A stretch of DNA of 64,000 nt from Planctomycetaceae bacterium (GCA_012719125.1 JAAYAY010000265.1:1-64000); one strand, 5' to 3'. Counted from the stretch's first letter, positions 41,415-50,813 are shown. Made by a program: numbers and translations. Notes: generated by a model not told the origin, from the letters alone.

Positions 41415-44400
41415 TCAAAACACCACGATCCAGGCCCAATAGGGAAACGGCTTGTCGTGCGGCACCCGACTGAGAATCCGGCCCGTGGCGTCGGTGTGAA
41501 CGATCGCCTCGGTCGTGTTCCTCCAGATCTCGCCGGTCGTGGGGCTGGCCGCAATGGTCCGGCCCTCGACCGCCAACTCTTCGATGAACTCGCCGTCGGT
41601 TGAATAACGTTGGATCCCTTGAGGATAGAGGCCAACCCAAACTTCGTCCACTTCCGGAAGACACACGATGGTGCAAACGCCGCGTTCTCCCAGGTCGATC
41701 GTGCGACGCGGTTTTCCGTCAACGTTCAATACGTGCAGTCGGCGTTGAGTCTTCCTGAGGTCCGATGCTTCCACCTCCACGAACCACACACTGCCGTCCT
41801 TCGAATTCACGGCCACCGTATTGCATTCTCCGGCAACTTCCTCGCGAAAGCGGACTTCGCCCTCTCGGTTGAGAACGAGGACTTCGGAGCCGACCAGCCA
41901 GAAGCTGTCGCTCTTGGGGTTGTAGGCCATGTCGATAGGAACAAGGAGAAAAGACGTCTTCTCGTTTCCCTGGCCGTCGAAGACGACGATCTCGCCGGTG
42001 TGTGTACAGCACCAGAGGTCGCCCGTCTTCTCGTCGACGACCAAGGCGCCCGCACGCAGATTGTCGAGTTGCCAGATCTTCTGTCCGTCCAGTGTGAACG
42101 CATGCACGCTGCTCGTCACGTCTCCGTGTGCGTAGATGCGATTGCGGCGGCGATCGACAGCCAGGCTATGGTAGCTCCCATAGGTATTGCTCGCCTCGAT
42201 CCCAGCGTTCTTCCACAACTCCTCCCCCGTGGCCGTCAAGGCTCGCAGGTTGCCTTGCGACAGCTTTCCCGCTTCGGTGTTCTCGTAAGACCTCTCCGAC
42301 AGTACGACGACAGCCGGCTGTTCCCGCGGTGCAGGTTGCTTCTCAGCCAGGTCGAATCGCGTCACCGGAAACCGCCGGGGCCGGGCATCCGGATCGGTCT
42401 CGAACAGGACGTCGTCTGCCAGGGCGTCTGCCACGGTTCGCTTCAATTCGTCTCCGGGCAGGTTCCTGGCAAGTACGTGTCCGTTCGGTGCGATCAGGAA
42501 GCTGGTCGGGAGCGAGCGGACGGCATACGATTTCGCCAGTTCCGACCAAAGCCCGTTTACATAGGCCTGTTCCCAGTCCAGGCCGAGATTCTCCACGTAG
42601 TCCCTCGGCCGGGAGGAACTGGAATCGCATGCTACGCTCACCATGGCAAACCGAGGGTTGGTGCGGAACTCTTCATGAATTGTCTTGAGAATTGCCATCT
42701 CGTCGAGGCTCCGCTCGTTCTGGGTCGCCCAGAAGTTCAAGAGAATCAGTTTTCCGCGGTGCTCAGCCAATCGAACGAGGCCTCCCTTCAAGCCCTGTAC
42801 GACGAATTCTGCTGCGACCTCGCCCACATCCAGCACGTCGAACAGCTTCGCCTCGATAGTGCCCAGGTCGAGCGGTTCGTTGCTGCGGCCGCCGGACATC
42901 TCGGGAACGCTGAACACGAGTTCCGCCCGGCCGATCTCGTCACCCGTACTTTTTTCTTGGGGATCGGGTGGCAGGTTGACCGGCACTCGGAGGCGGTAGT
43001 CGCCCGCCGCAACGTCCGGGATCTCGAACCGGCCTGACTCATCCACGAACCCCACGAAACGCACGCGGTCGCTTGTCTCCCGGTTGTTTTCGATATCCCA
43101 CGTTTCGATTTTCACCGGATCGTTGGTCTGCCAGTCGACCGGCGTCTCCGGCTTCCAGTCCAGCACGAATCGGCCCTTCACCGGCCTTCCTGTTCCTCCG
43201 ATGGTGACCCGACTCGTCTCGCCTGCCTTGATCTCGACACGAGTCTGGCGGGAATAGTAAAGCGTGGTGCTCGTCCCGAAATGCTTACTCATCGTCAGTG
43301 ACAGTGTACCGGGACCGGGAACGACATGTTCGAATTCAAATTTGCCCTGGTCGTCCGTCGTCGCCGCGCCGCCATAACCCGACACGAATTGGTACCTGGT
43401 GTTCTCCAAGCTCGGATTAAACACGAAGTGGCACCCGACGCCGGGACGATCGCCCATCATGAACGTCCCGTCCAGACGGCCCCACGGCTTCAGGTGAAGC
43501 CGGTTCGACGCAGCAAACTCCTCGTTCGTCGCTTCGACATAGCCGGCCTCACCAGCGGCAACAATCAGGAATTCCTCCTCTTGGAACGCCGGAAATGAGA
43601 ACCGCCCTTCGCCGTCTGTCTCCACGAGGAATGCTTCGGGCGATGCCGTACGAAGTCGTCCGTTCCGCAAATAGACGCCCTTCTCGGGCCTGGCCAAGGC
43701 AACCTGCGCCCCCGCCGCCGGTTCGCCGTCGGGCAGGAGGACGATTCCCGCCGGTCCTTCACTCCGCTTGAGCTTGAAATCATACGTCTGCTGGCCCTCG
43801 GTCGATTCAAAAACGCGGCTGGCCTCCGGCAGGTACCCGGGGGCCGTTGCCTGAAGCTGCCATCCTTTCGCCAGATAGCCAAATCTGTAGGTATACCGGC
43901 CGTTTTTGCAGAGCAGGTTGCCTCGCCAACGAATCGGCCTGTGCTCATACAGCCTGGCGTATTGAAGGCAGAACTCCGGTAACGGTTCACCGGTTTCTGC
44001 GTCGGTCACTAGCCCTGTGATGATCAACTGCGAATGGAGCGTGATGACATGCTCTTCCTCAGAAACCATGAAGGGCGTGTCCCGCCGGGCCATATAGCCG
44101 GGCTTGGAAATGGAGTATTCGACCGCATCTGCCGGGGCTCCGTGCCACTGAAACCGCCCTTCCTTGTCGGTTTCGATCGGCTCTCCAAAGACGCGGTTGC
44201 CTCGCCAGGAAGTGGGGCGTATCGACGCGCCTTCGATCGGCTTCCCCTCGACATCCACCACTCGCCCTCGGAACAGTTGCCCCGGTTCCAGGCGGAATTC
44301 GAGCGGGGCATCCTGTTGTCCGACCGTCAGTTCCCGCACCTGAATCGCCAGGCCTTCGGCGCGGACGACAACGGTCGCGGGCTCGGGCCGGCAGTTCTCG

Positions 44401-46403
44401 ATGACGAATCGCCCGTCCGCGCCGGTGGTCGCCTTCTGCTGCTCCTGGTCCAACTGGGCAACGGCGCCCTCGACGGGATTTCCCTGGGAATCCAGCACGC
44501 GCCCTACGACCTGGAGCCCTTTCTGCAGAACAATGACGTTTTCCATGTCCGCCGTCGGACTTCTGCTCGTATCGTTGAAGTAGCCCGGAACGATCGCCCA
44601 CATATACAGGTTCGCGGCACGTTTCGGGGCACAGTCCCACTCCCAACGCCCGTTTTCGTCCGTAACGACTTCTTCCTCTATGTAGAGGTCGTTCAGTTGA
44701 CGCGGCGAATAGGTCCGCATGCCCAATTGCACCGTGGCCCCGGGGATCGTTCTTCCCTCCTTGTCTTGAACCACGCCACCGATCCGGATCCCTTCTTCGA
44801 ACCGCAGCTCCAGGTGATCCGGAAGCTCGGTCACTTGCGTCTGACTCTCCCAGCCGCATTGGATCGGCGTGTGCCCGGGCGAGGTGGCTTTCATGTGCAA
44901 CGTCTCGATCGTTGCACCGGCCGGCCATTTCATCTCGGCCGTGCCGTCCTCACCCGTCCGCAGGCTCTGCTCGAATTCCTCTCCCCCGATTCGGCCCTCG
45001 AATCGTAGTTCGACGCCCTTCATCGGTTCCTCGGTGGCATCTGCCAGACAGCGGATTGTCAGAACCGAGAATGCCGGCTCTGCTTCCACGTCACCGGCCT
45101 TCTCCGACACCTTGGCTTGTTCCGGCCTATCGGAAGCCGCGTCAGCCACCGCCTTGAGCGCCTCCTCGGCCGGCGCCGCACTGGTCTTCGTCAACGCCAA
45201 CCCGCCGAGCAACAACACCGCCGCCGCTGCCAGTGCAACCACCGTCCGTGCCGGCCAACGCGGCAGGCCGGCTCGGAACACGAAACGTTCCACCGCTTCC
45301 ACGCGGCGCCGAACGCTCGACTTGCGGGCCATCGCCAGACCGACAGGGGCACCTGCCGACGCCAAACGCAGCGCCAGCCGGGCCAAGGTCCGGCCGTAGA
45401 CGCCGGCGTCGCCCACGTAGTCGGCGGCCACGGCGTCGCAGACCGCGTCGCAAGCGTCACCATGAGCCCGCGGCATCCGCCAGGCGAGCGGATGGAACCA
45501 CAGCAGGATCGAAAGCCCGTGGAGAAGACGGCTCCAGACCAGGTCCCCGCCCTTCAAATGGGCCAATTCGTGGGCCAGAACCGCGGGCAGCTCTTCCGAA
45601 TACGCTTCCTCACACTGTTGCTCCGGGAGCAACACAACCGGGCGGAAAAGGCCGACCAGGCAGGGAATCGGCAAGCTTCCCGTCCGGCGAACGGTAAAAC
45701 GACGCCGGATCGCCAACCGCTCCGCCACGACGGCAGCCTCGGAACCAATCCAGTTCGCAATCGGCTTGGAGCTTCTCACCACGTGCAGCAAGTGCCACAG
45801 CCCTGCCGCTCGATACGACACGCAGACCAGCATGCCGGCGAACCAGATTGCCGCCGTCCAGCCGGCAAGCGTCCATGGGGACGAGGTGATTGCGAGCTTG
45901 TTCTCCGAAGAGGAGCGACGCTCAGTCGCAAGCGCCTGAGAGGGAGCAGAAGCGATCGCACTCGTTTCAGCCGGTTCCGCTCCAGGGGCTGTTTCAGGAA
46001 TCGAGACCGATGGTCCTGGTAACGACTCCGCTGCGCCCGGTCGCCCGATTCGAGCCGGTGCGACAGGTCGAATCGCCGACCGCGCGTTCTCGGATCGATC
46101 GCGCTCGGGCGAGGCAACGAGCGTGACGACGTGAGATTCTGCCGCATCGGAGGTCGCGCCGCTTCCTCCCGGAAGCACGGCCCAACTCCACAGGGGCGGA
46201 CACACAGCTAGAGTCGTCACAACCACGGCCCCCACGGCGGCCCCTCGCCAAAGAAGAACCCGCCAACGCGGATTCGCACCGCCAAGCACGAAATGCAGCA
46301 ACCAGGCAATCGTGAGAAGCGAGGTTAGCTTGGCGGCGAGAAGAAACCAGAACGCCGTCGGGCTGGCTTGAACGTCGAAGAGCGAAGAATTCAGTGCGTT
46401 CAT
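41415..46403 (-). CDS. BlaR1-like M56 sensor fused to repeat, thioredoxin-like and propeller domains
   Basis: A 1662-aa membrane protein. Membrane helices lie at about 20-40, 55-75, 180-200 and 385-405. The M56 peptidase domain lies between the last two, with the zinc motif HELAH at 278-282 (VLAHELAHLKGGDL); the expected third ligand region reads HGDACDAVCDAV. Residues about 430-1180 are serial carboxypeptidase-regulatory-like/Ig-like beta domains (GRVLDSQGNPVEGA, GRVVDVEGKPIEGAS, GLVTDAETGEPLPEF). About 1190-1345 is a TlpA-like thioredoxin fold (LILLNFWATQNERSLDEM) whose CxxC is replaced by TQNE. About 1370-1662 is an NHL/PQQ-type propeller. It overlaps the BlaI gene by 4 nt, so it is probably the signal-sensing protease that inactivates that repressor. 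Confidence 0.85.
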   Translation of the reverse strand: MNALNSSLFDVQASPTAFWFLLAAKLTSLLTIAWLLHFVLGGANPRWRVLLWRGAAVGAVVVTTLAVCPPLWSWAVLPGGSGATSDAAESHVVTLVASPERDRSENARSAIRPVAPARIGRPGAAESLPGPSVSIPETAPGAEPAETSAIASAPSQALATERRSSSENKLAITSSPWTLAGWTAAIWFAGMLVCVSYRAAGLWHLLHVVRSSKPIANWIGSEAAVVAERLAIRRRFTVRRTGSLPIPCLVGLFRPVVLLPEQQCEEAYSEELPAVLAHELAHLKGGDLVWSRLLHGLSILLWFHPLAWRMPRAHGDACDAVCDAVAADYVGDAGVYGRTLARLALRLASAGAPVGLAMARKSSVRRRVEAVERFVFRAGLPRWPARTVVALAAAAVLLLGGLALTKTSAAPAEEALKAVADAASDRPEQAKVSEKAGDVEAEPAFSVLTIRCLADATEEPMKGVELRFEGRIGGEEFEQSLRTGEDGTAEMKWPAGATIETLHMKATSPGHTPIQCGWESQTQVTELPDHLELRFEEGIRIGGVVQDKEGRTIPGATVQLGMRTYSPRQLNDLYIEEEVVTDENGRWEWDCAPKRAANLYMWAIVPGYFNDTSRSPTADMENVIVLQKGLQVVGRVLDSQGNPVEGAVAQLDQEQQKATTGADGRFVIENCRPEPATVVVRAEGLAIQVRELTVGQQDAPLEFRLEPGQLFRGRVVDVEGKPIEGASIRPTSWRGNRVFGEPIETDKEGRFQWHGAPADAVEYSISKPGYMARRDTPFMVSEEEHVITLHSQLIITGLVTDAETGEPLPEFCLQYARLYEHRPIRWRGNLLCKNGRYTYRFGYLAKGWQLQATAPGYLPEASRVFESTEGQQTYDFKLKRSEGPAGIVLLPDGEPAAGAQVALARPEKGVYLRNGRLRTASPEAFLVETDGEGRFSFPAFQEEEFLIVAAGEAGYVEATNEEFAASNRLHLKPWGRLDGTFMMGDRPGVGCHFVFNPSLENTRYQFVSGYGGAATTDDQGKFEFEHVVPGPGTLSLTMSKHFGTSTTLYYSRQTRVEIKAGETSRVTIGGTGRPVKGRFVLDWKPETPVDWQTNDPVKIETWDIENNRETSDRVRFVGFVDESGRFEIPDVAAGDYRLRVPVNLPPDPQEKSTGDEIGRAELVFSVPEMSGGRSNEPLDLGTIEAKLFDVLDVGEVAAEFVVQGLKGGLVRLAEHRGKLILLNFWATQNERSLDEMAILKTIHEEFRTNPRFAMVSVACDSSSSRPRDYVENLGLDWEQAYVNGLWSELAKSYAVRSLPTSFLIAPNGHVLARNLPGDELKRTVADALADDVLFETDPDARPRRFPVTRFDLAEKQPAPREQPAVVVLSERSYENTEAGKLSQGNLRALTATGEELWKNAGIEASNTYGSYHSLAVDRRRNRIYAHGDVTSSVHAFTLDGQKIWQLDNLRAGALVVDEKTGDLWCCTHTGEIVVFDGQGNEKTSFLLVPIDMAYNPKSDSFWLVGSEVLVLNREGEVRFREEVAGECNTVAVNSKDGSVWFVEVEASDLRKTQRRLHVLNVDGKPRRTIDLGERGVCTIVCLPEVDEVWVGLYPQGIQRYSTDGEFIEELAVEGRTIAASPTTGEIWRNTTEAIVHTDATGRILSRVPHDKPFPYWAWIVVF

Positions 46404-46789
46404 GATTTCTTCCTTCGTCGCTTGGGAGGGCCGGGCGGCTCGCCGTCGGCAAGACGCTTGAGTTCGACGAGTTCTTCCTCACTCAGCTTCTCGGAGCGGA
46501 TGAGATTGAGCAGCAGGGCCTGCGCCGAACCGCCGCAGTAAGCGTCGATCACCTCGCGCACCGTCTCCGAGAATGCCGACTGCTGCCTGGTGACGGCCTT
46601 GTAGTAATAGGCCTTGCCCACCTTGCGCCGGCTGATGTGTCCCTTGTCGAGGAGAATCGTCAGATAGGATCGCAAAGCGGGGTTCTTGATCGGCTCGGGA
46701 TAACGCTCCTGGATCTCGCTCGGCTTCATCTCGCCGTGCTCCCAGAGCACCCCCATGACGCTCAATTCCCCCGGCGTGAATCGCGGCAT
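46400..46789 (-). CDS. BlaI/MecI-family repressor
   Basis: A 129-aa winged-helix repressor. Start ATG 46789 with GGGGAGG 7 nt before it; the protein begins MPRFTPGELSVMGVLWEHGE as family members do. The wing region reads RSYLTILLDKGHISRRKVGK, with a dimerisation tail at about 75-115 (SETVREVIDAYCGGSAQALL) that includes the usual protease-cut region. It overlaps the M56 sensor gene by 4 nt. Two inverted repeats over its own promoter (46814-46875) are the probable operators, so the operon is autoregulated. Confidence 0.92.
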   Translation of the reverse strand: MPRFTPGELSVMGVLWEHGEMKPSEIQERYPEPIKNPALRSYLTILLDKGHISRRKVGKAYYYKAVTRQQSAFSETVREVIDAYCGGSAQALLLNLIRSEKLSEEELVELKRLADGEPPGPPKRRRKKS

Positions 46790-46813
46790 GTCCACACCTC
46801 CCCGTTTCGAGTG

Positions 46814-46875
46814 ATGTGCAGAATATACTGCACATAAGCCCGCCCCGTCAACAATGTGCAGGACATTCTGCATGT
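46814..46875 (-). promoter_or_regulatory. blaI promoter with two operators
   Basis: Operator 1: ATGTGCAG (46814-46821), 6 nt, CTGCACAT (46828-46835), a perfect dyad. Operator 2: ATGTGCAG (46854-46861), 6 nt, CTGCATGT (46868-46875), a near match, 40 bp from the first. On the minus strand a -35 TTGACG (46846-46851) lies between them and a -10 TATATT (46822-46827) lies in the centre of operator 1, spacer 18 nt. This matches the mode of BlaI/MecI control. No other copy was noticed in the window. Confidence 0.8.
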
Positions 46876-47015
46876 TTTGGCGAAAAAGCACTCTCTTGAG
46901 GGGGAAGACCTCGGCAGAGCAAGAGGCCGAGACCCGCCGGCGCCTACCGAAGGGCGCCGAAGCCGGATATGATGAGGGATTGGCCCGCACTCACTGCGGC
47001 TGGGCTGGGCATTCG

Positions 47016-47077
47016 TTGGAGTCCAGGCTTCAGCCTGCCCGTGGGACACTATCCGCAGGCTGAAGCCTGTACTCCAA
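47016..47077. repeat. Inverted repeat TTGGAGTCCAGGCTTCAGCCTG
   Basis: The left arm 47016-47037 and right arm 47056-47077 are near-perfect inverted copies around 18 nt, ending 21 nt before the der start codon. The same core occurs at 35599-35620. Confidence 0.8.
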
Positions 47078-47098
47078 CAATTCCCAGGTCCCCCTGTC

Positions 47099-48445
47099 AT
47101 GGGTATCCCACAAGTCGCCATCGTCGGACGCCCGAACGTGGGCAAGTCGAGCGTGTTCAACTGGCTCATCGGCGAGCGGTTGGCCATTGTCGACTCGGTG
47201 GCCGGCGTCACCCGCGACCGCATGATCCACCCCCTGGAGATCGGCAACCGGCTCGTCGAACTGGTCGACACGGGCGGCATGGGCATTGAGGACGTCGACA
47301 AGCTGACCGACCACATCGAAGACCAGATCTCGCTGGCCATCGACTCGGCCGACGTCATCGTGTTCCTGGTCGATACCCGCACGGGGATCGCTCCCCTCGA
47401 CGAGCACGTGGCCCAGCGGCTCCGCAGCGTGGGCGCCCCGGTCATCTGTGTGCCCAACAAGACCGACACGGGCGACTTGGAGCCAGCGGCCGACGAATTC
47501 CGCCGTTTCGGCTGGGACCTGGTCGCCGTCAGCGCCAAGCAGAATCGGGGCCGGCGCGACCTGCTCGACAAGATCCACTCGCTTCTCCCCCCGCCCGCCG
47601 AGGACGAAAACGAGGCCGGCCTGGCCGAGATGAAGCTGACCATCGTGGGCCGGCGGAACGTCGGCAAGAGTACCTTCATCAATACCCTCGTCGAGTCGGA
47701 ACGAATGATCGTGAGCGAGGTGCCGGGCACCACCCGCGACAGCGTCGACGTCCGCTTCGAACTCGACGGCAAGTCGTTCATCGCCATCGACACCCCCGGC
47801 TTCCGCCGCCGCAAGAGCGTCTCGGGCAACCTGGAGTTCTACGGCACCAACCGGGCCGAGCGGAGCGTCCGCCGGGCCGACGTGGTCCTCATGTTCTTCG
47901 ACGCCGGGCAGCAGATCAGCAAGGTCGACAAGCAACTCTGCGACTACATCGCCGACCACTACAAGCCCTGCATCTATGTAGTCAACAAGTGGGACCTGAT
48001 GGTCGACCACATGCCGACCGAACGCTGGGCCGACTACCTCCGCGAGACCTTCCGCACCGCCCAGCACGTGCCCATCGCCTTCATCACCGGCCAGACGGGC
48101 AAGAACGCCAAGCGGCTCCTCAACCACGCCCAGATGCTCCACAAGCAGTCGCTCAGCCGCGTCTCGACGGCCGACCTGAACCGTCTGATCAAGGCGGCGA
48201 TCGAACTCAACCCGCCGCCGCTGATGACGGGCCACCGCCGGCCCAAAGTCTACTACGCCTCGCAAGTCGCCACCTGCCCGCCCACGATCGTCTTCTTCTG
48301 CAACAATCCCAAGGGTTTCCCTGCCAACTACCAGCGCTACCTCCTCAGCGTCCTCCGCGATCAACTCCCCTTCGGCGAAGTCCCCATCCGCATGTTCTTC
48401 CGCCAACGCGAAAGCAGCGACACCCGCGACGAACTGAAGCAGTGA
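47099..48445 (+). CDS. der: Ribosome-assembly GTPase Der (EngA)
   Basis: A 448-aa cytoplasmic protein with two GTPase domains needed for 50S ribosome assembly. G1 motifs: GRPNVGKSS at 10-18 and GRRNVGKST near 183-191. G3 motifs: DTGGM and DTPGF; G4: NKTD and NKWD. The C-terminal KH-like domain runs from about 355 to the end and ends with MFFRQRESS. Length and layout are normal. The gene-proximal region carries dispersed repeats on both sides, including a hairpin 5 nt after the stop. Confidence 0.96.
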   Translation: MGIPQVAIVGRPNVGKSSVFNWLIGERLAIVDSVAGVTRDRMIHPLEIGNRLVELVDTGGMGIEDVDKLTDHIEDQISLAIDSADVIVFLVDTRTGIAPLDEHVAQRLRSVGAPVICVPNKTDTGDLEPAADEFRRFGWDLVAVSAKQNRGRRDLLDKIHSLLPPPAEDENEAGLAEMKLTIVGRRNVGKSTFINTLVESERMIVSEVPGTTRDSVDVRFELDGKSFIAIDTPGFRRRKSVSGNLEFYGTNRAERSVRRADVVLMFFDAGQQISKVDKQLCDYIADHYKPCIYVVNKWDLMVDHMPTERWADYLRETFRTAQHVPIAFITGQTGKNAKRLLNHAQMLHKQSLSRVSTADLNRLIKAAIELNPPPLMTGHRRPKVYYASQVATCPPTIVFFCNNPKGFPANYQRYLLSVLRDQLPFGEVPIRMFFRQRESSDTRDELKQ

Positions 48446-48449
48446 CCTT

Positions 48450-48476
48450 GGAGTGCGATGACTCGTCATCGCTTTC
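48450..48476 (+). repeat. GCGATGACTCGTCATCGC hairpin repeat, copy 1
   Basis: GGAGTGCGATGACTCGTCAT continuing CGCTTTC: a 7-bp stem GCGATGA/TCATCGC with loop CTCG, followed by TTTCTCTT. It begins 5 nt after the der stop codon. An identical 27-nt copy lies at 53481-53507, also just after a stop codon. It may act as a transcript end. Confidence 0.75.
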
Positions 48477-48535
48477 TCTTAACGCACAGCCCATCTCGGC
48501 CATCCTCACTCGTGGCGGGAGAGACCTTCATATTT

Positions 48536-48715
48536 CGCGCAAAGGCGCCGAGGCGCGGAGGACAGGAGGGCAGAAAAGAAAATGGCGGAAAGGAAAATAG
48601 TCCCGACAATCCGTCCGTCAATTTCCTTTCCCCATTTTCTTTTCCACCCCCAGCGTAATCCACGCCGCAAGGCCCACAAGCAAACCCTCTCTGCGTCTCG
48701 GCGCCTCTGCGCGAG
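48536..48715. repeat. ~180-bp foldback element, copy 1
   Basis: Outer arms: GCAAAGGCGCCGAGGCGCGG and the inverted CTCGGCGCCTCTGCGCGAG. Inner arms: AGAAAAGAAAATGGCGGAA and the inverted ATTTTCTTTTCC. Same family as 49777-49964 and 50632-50813. It fills most of the der to DUF1559 gap (48446-48838); the rest shows nothing. Confidence 0.85.
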
Positions 48716-48838
48716 ACTTTTCCTCGGCCTTCCTGCCAACCGCTTTCTCCATAAATCGGCCCCGCCCGATCCACCTGAGCGCCCGGCGGGTGTATACTGA
48801 ACCGCGCACCACAAACCGAACGCGGGGAGGGAACTCTC

Positions 48839-49750
48839 ATGGCCGACGATCCCCAAGCGACGACCGGCGCGACGCCCAAACAGGACTACCAGTTCGGTCT
48901 GAAGACCCTGTTCGCCCTGCCCCTGCTTGTCGTCGCCTACTTCGCCATGGCCCATTGGCTCGATCCGTGCGCCGCGGCAGCACTCACAATCCCCCTCGGG
49001 CTTCTGTTTGCGTGTTTCTACAGACCGTTGCGTCGGTTGGCAATCTGGACGCTCTTTGCCTACCTGTTCATCATTCTTCTAATGCCGTTCGGTGGCGGCT
49101 CAAGAGAAGCGCCGCGGAGATCTCAGTGCACCAACAACCTGAAGCAAATCGGCCTCGCCCTCCACTACTACCACGACGCCTACGGCTCCTTTCCGCCTGG
49201 CTACATCACAGACGACGAGGCACGTCCAATCCATAGCTGGCGAGTCCTCATCCTCCCCTTCCTGGAGCAACAGCCGCTCTACGATCGCTACCGATTCGAC
49301 GAACCGTGGGACGGCCCGAACAACATCAAGCTCGTCAAGGAGATGCCGTCCGTCTTTCGATGCCCGAGCGAAGATAACGAGGACAAGACGTGCACGAACT
49401 ACGTCGCGGTGATCGGCCCCCGCACCGCCTGGCCGGGCGAGACGCCGGTTCGTTTTGCGGACATTGCCGACGGTACCAGTAACACTTGGCTGGTGGTCGA
49501 AGCGGCCGGCTCCGGCATCGTCTGGAGTGAACCCCGCGATCTGCACGTCTTGCAGATGGCCCCCCAGATCAACCCTCCCGCCGGGCAAGGAATCTCAAGC
49601 AAGCACCCCGGCGGGGCCCAGGTATTGTGTGCCGACGGCAGCGTACACTTCATCAGCGAGGCAACTCCCAGCCCCTCCGAAGTCTATTCCGAACACATTC
49701 GCAACGCTCTCACCATTGCCGGCGGCGATCCGGTTGATCCCGATTGGTAG
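48839..49750 (+). CDS. DUF1559-type membrane protein (H-X9-DG)
   Basis: A 303-aa protein. Three hydrophobic segments lie within residues 20-85, instead of the pilin-like N-terminus common in this family. The conserved DUF1559 block follows: RRSQCTNNLKQIGLALHYYH, SFPPGY, SWRVLILPFLEQQPLYD, CPSE and NYVAVIGP, ending with HPGGAQVLCADGSVHFIS, the H-X9-DG box. This family is expanded in planctomycetes; members are surface-exposed and of unknown function. Start ATG 48839. Confidence 0.9.
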   Translation: MADDPQATTGATPKQDYQFGLKTLFALPLLVVAYFAMAHWLDPCAAAALTIPLGLLFACFYRPLRRLAIWTLFAYLFIILLMPFGGGSREAPRRSQCTNNLKQIGLALHYYHDAYGSFPPGYITDDEARPIHSWRVLILPFLEQQPLYDRYRFDEPWDGPNNIKLVKEMPSVFRCPSEDNEDKTCTNYVAVIGPRTAWPGETPVRFADIADGTSNTWLVVEAAGSGIVWSEPRDLHVLQMAPQINPPAGQGISSKHPGGAQVLCADGSVHFISEATPSPSEVYSEHIRNALTIAGGDPVDPDW

Positions 49751-49776
49751 CGCCCGGCTGATCGCATAGGCAAGAG

Positions 49777-49964
49777 TTCTCGCGCAAAGGCGCCGAGGCG
49801 CAGAGAACAAGAAGGCAGAAAAGAAAATGTTGGAAAGGAAAATAATCTGGGCAATCCGTCCGTCATTTTCCCTTTCCAACATTTTCTTTTCCACCCCCAG
49901 CGTAGCCCACACCCCGAAACCTGCGGGAAATCTCTCTCTGCGCCTCGGCGCCTCTGCGCGAGAT
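49777..49964. repeat. ~180-bp foldback element, copy 2
   Basis: Arms CTCGCGCAAAGGCGCCGAGG and the inverted CCTCGGCGCCTCTGCGCGAG; inner arms GAAAATGTTGGAAAGG and CCTTTCCAACATTTTC. It lies between the DUF1559 gene and the convergent membrane-protein gene; the rest of 49751-50079 is empty. Confidence 0.85.
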
Positions 49965-50079
49965 ACTCCCTATCGTAGCGCTGATTTGCCCGGAATCGCA
50001 CGCGAGCGCTGAATGAAAGCGGTAACGAGTTCCCGCACTCCAAAGGGCCATCACACCGGCAGGATCTGAATGCCGAGAA

Positions 50080-50577
50080 TCAGGCGGGCAGAGAATCCTT
50101 TCCCCGAAGAAGAGCACGCAGAACCAAAGCAACGAGCACCGGGAGAAGAAAGATGGCAGTGAGAAGGAAGACGTTGACGAGGACCATGGGGAGCCCGCTC
50201 ACATAGTCCACCCACCGCCCATTCTCGAGAACGAATACGGCAGCAGGAAAGGGGAAGCCACAGTACTTGACAGTCGGAGTAACCTGGTACTGAAAAACAG
50301 CGCCGAACCAGAAGCTGGCGGGAACGCCGAGTACAAGGCTTGTGACAGCTATCGCACGCCAACGGCCGGGATGAGTCAGGCGGGAGATGGCGTGGAACGT
50401 TCCATAATCGACTGCCGCGGCCACGGCGATCGCTGAGGCAACCACCAAGAGTCCCATGGCCCTCGGGCCAACGGCCGCAGCCAGACCCCATAGTATGGCA
50501 TAACCCGTCACGGCCCACAGCACCGTACGAAGGCTGAATTGAATCGGTTCCCGCTTCTCACCTGCTGAAGAAGCCAT
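50080..50577 (-). CDS. Small multi-pass membrane protein
   Basis: A 165-aa protein with about four membrane helices (roughly residues 18-35, 40-58, 75-92 and 128-152). The N-terminus EPIQFSLRTVLWAVTGYAIL carries the FSLRT-type motif seen in many planctomycete small membrane proteins and comparable with the protein at 10135. A good GGAG site lies before ATG 50577. Foldback elements lie on both sides. The function is unknown. Confidence 0.65.
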   Translation of the reverse strand: MASSAGEKREPIQFSLRTVLWAVTGYAILWGLAAAVGPRAMGLLVVASAIAVAAAVDYGTFHAISRLTHPGRWRAIAVTSLVLGVPASFWFGAVFQYQVTPTVKYCGFPFPAAVFVLENGRWVDYVSGLPMVLVNVFLLTAIFLLPVLVALVLRALLRGKDSLPA

Positions 50578-50631
50578 GGTTCTCCTGCAACGCGAAAGAA
50601 GTCACGCAGTGGTCGATCGAATCAGGAGAGC

Positions 50632-50813
50632 CTCACGCAAAGGCGCCGAGGCGTAAAGGACAAGAAGGCAGAAAAGAAAATGTTGGAAAAGAAAATGACC
50701 CAGACAATCCGTCCGTCATTTTCCTTTCCCCATCTTCTTTTCTACCCCCAGCGTAGCCAACACCTCGAAACCTGCGAGAAATCTCTCTCTGCGTCTCGGC
50801 GTCTCTGCGCGAG
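50632..50813. repeat. ~180-bp foldback element, copy 3
   Basis: Outer arms CTCACGCAAAGGCGCCGAGG and the inverted GTCTCGGCGTCTCTGCGCGA; inner arms with GAAAATGTTGGAAAAG and CTTTTCTACC. Third member in 2.3 kb. The remainder of 50578-50884 is empty. Confidence 0.85.
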
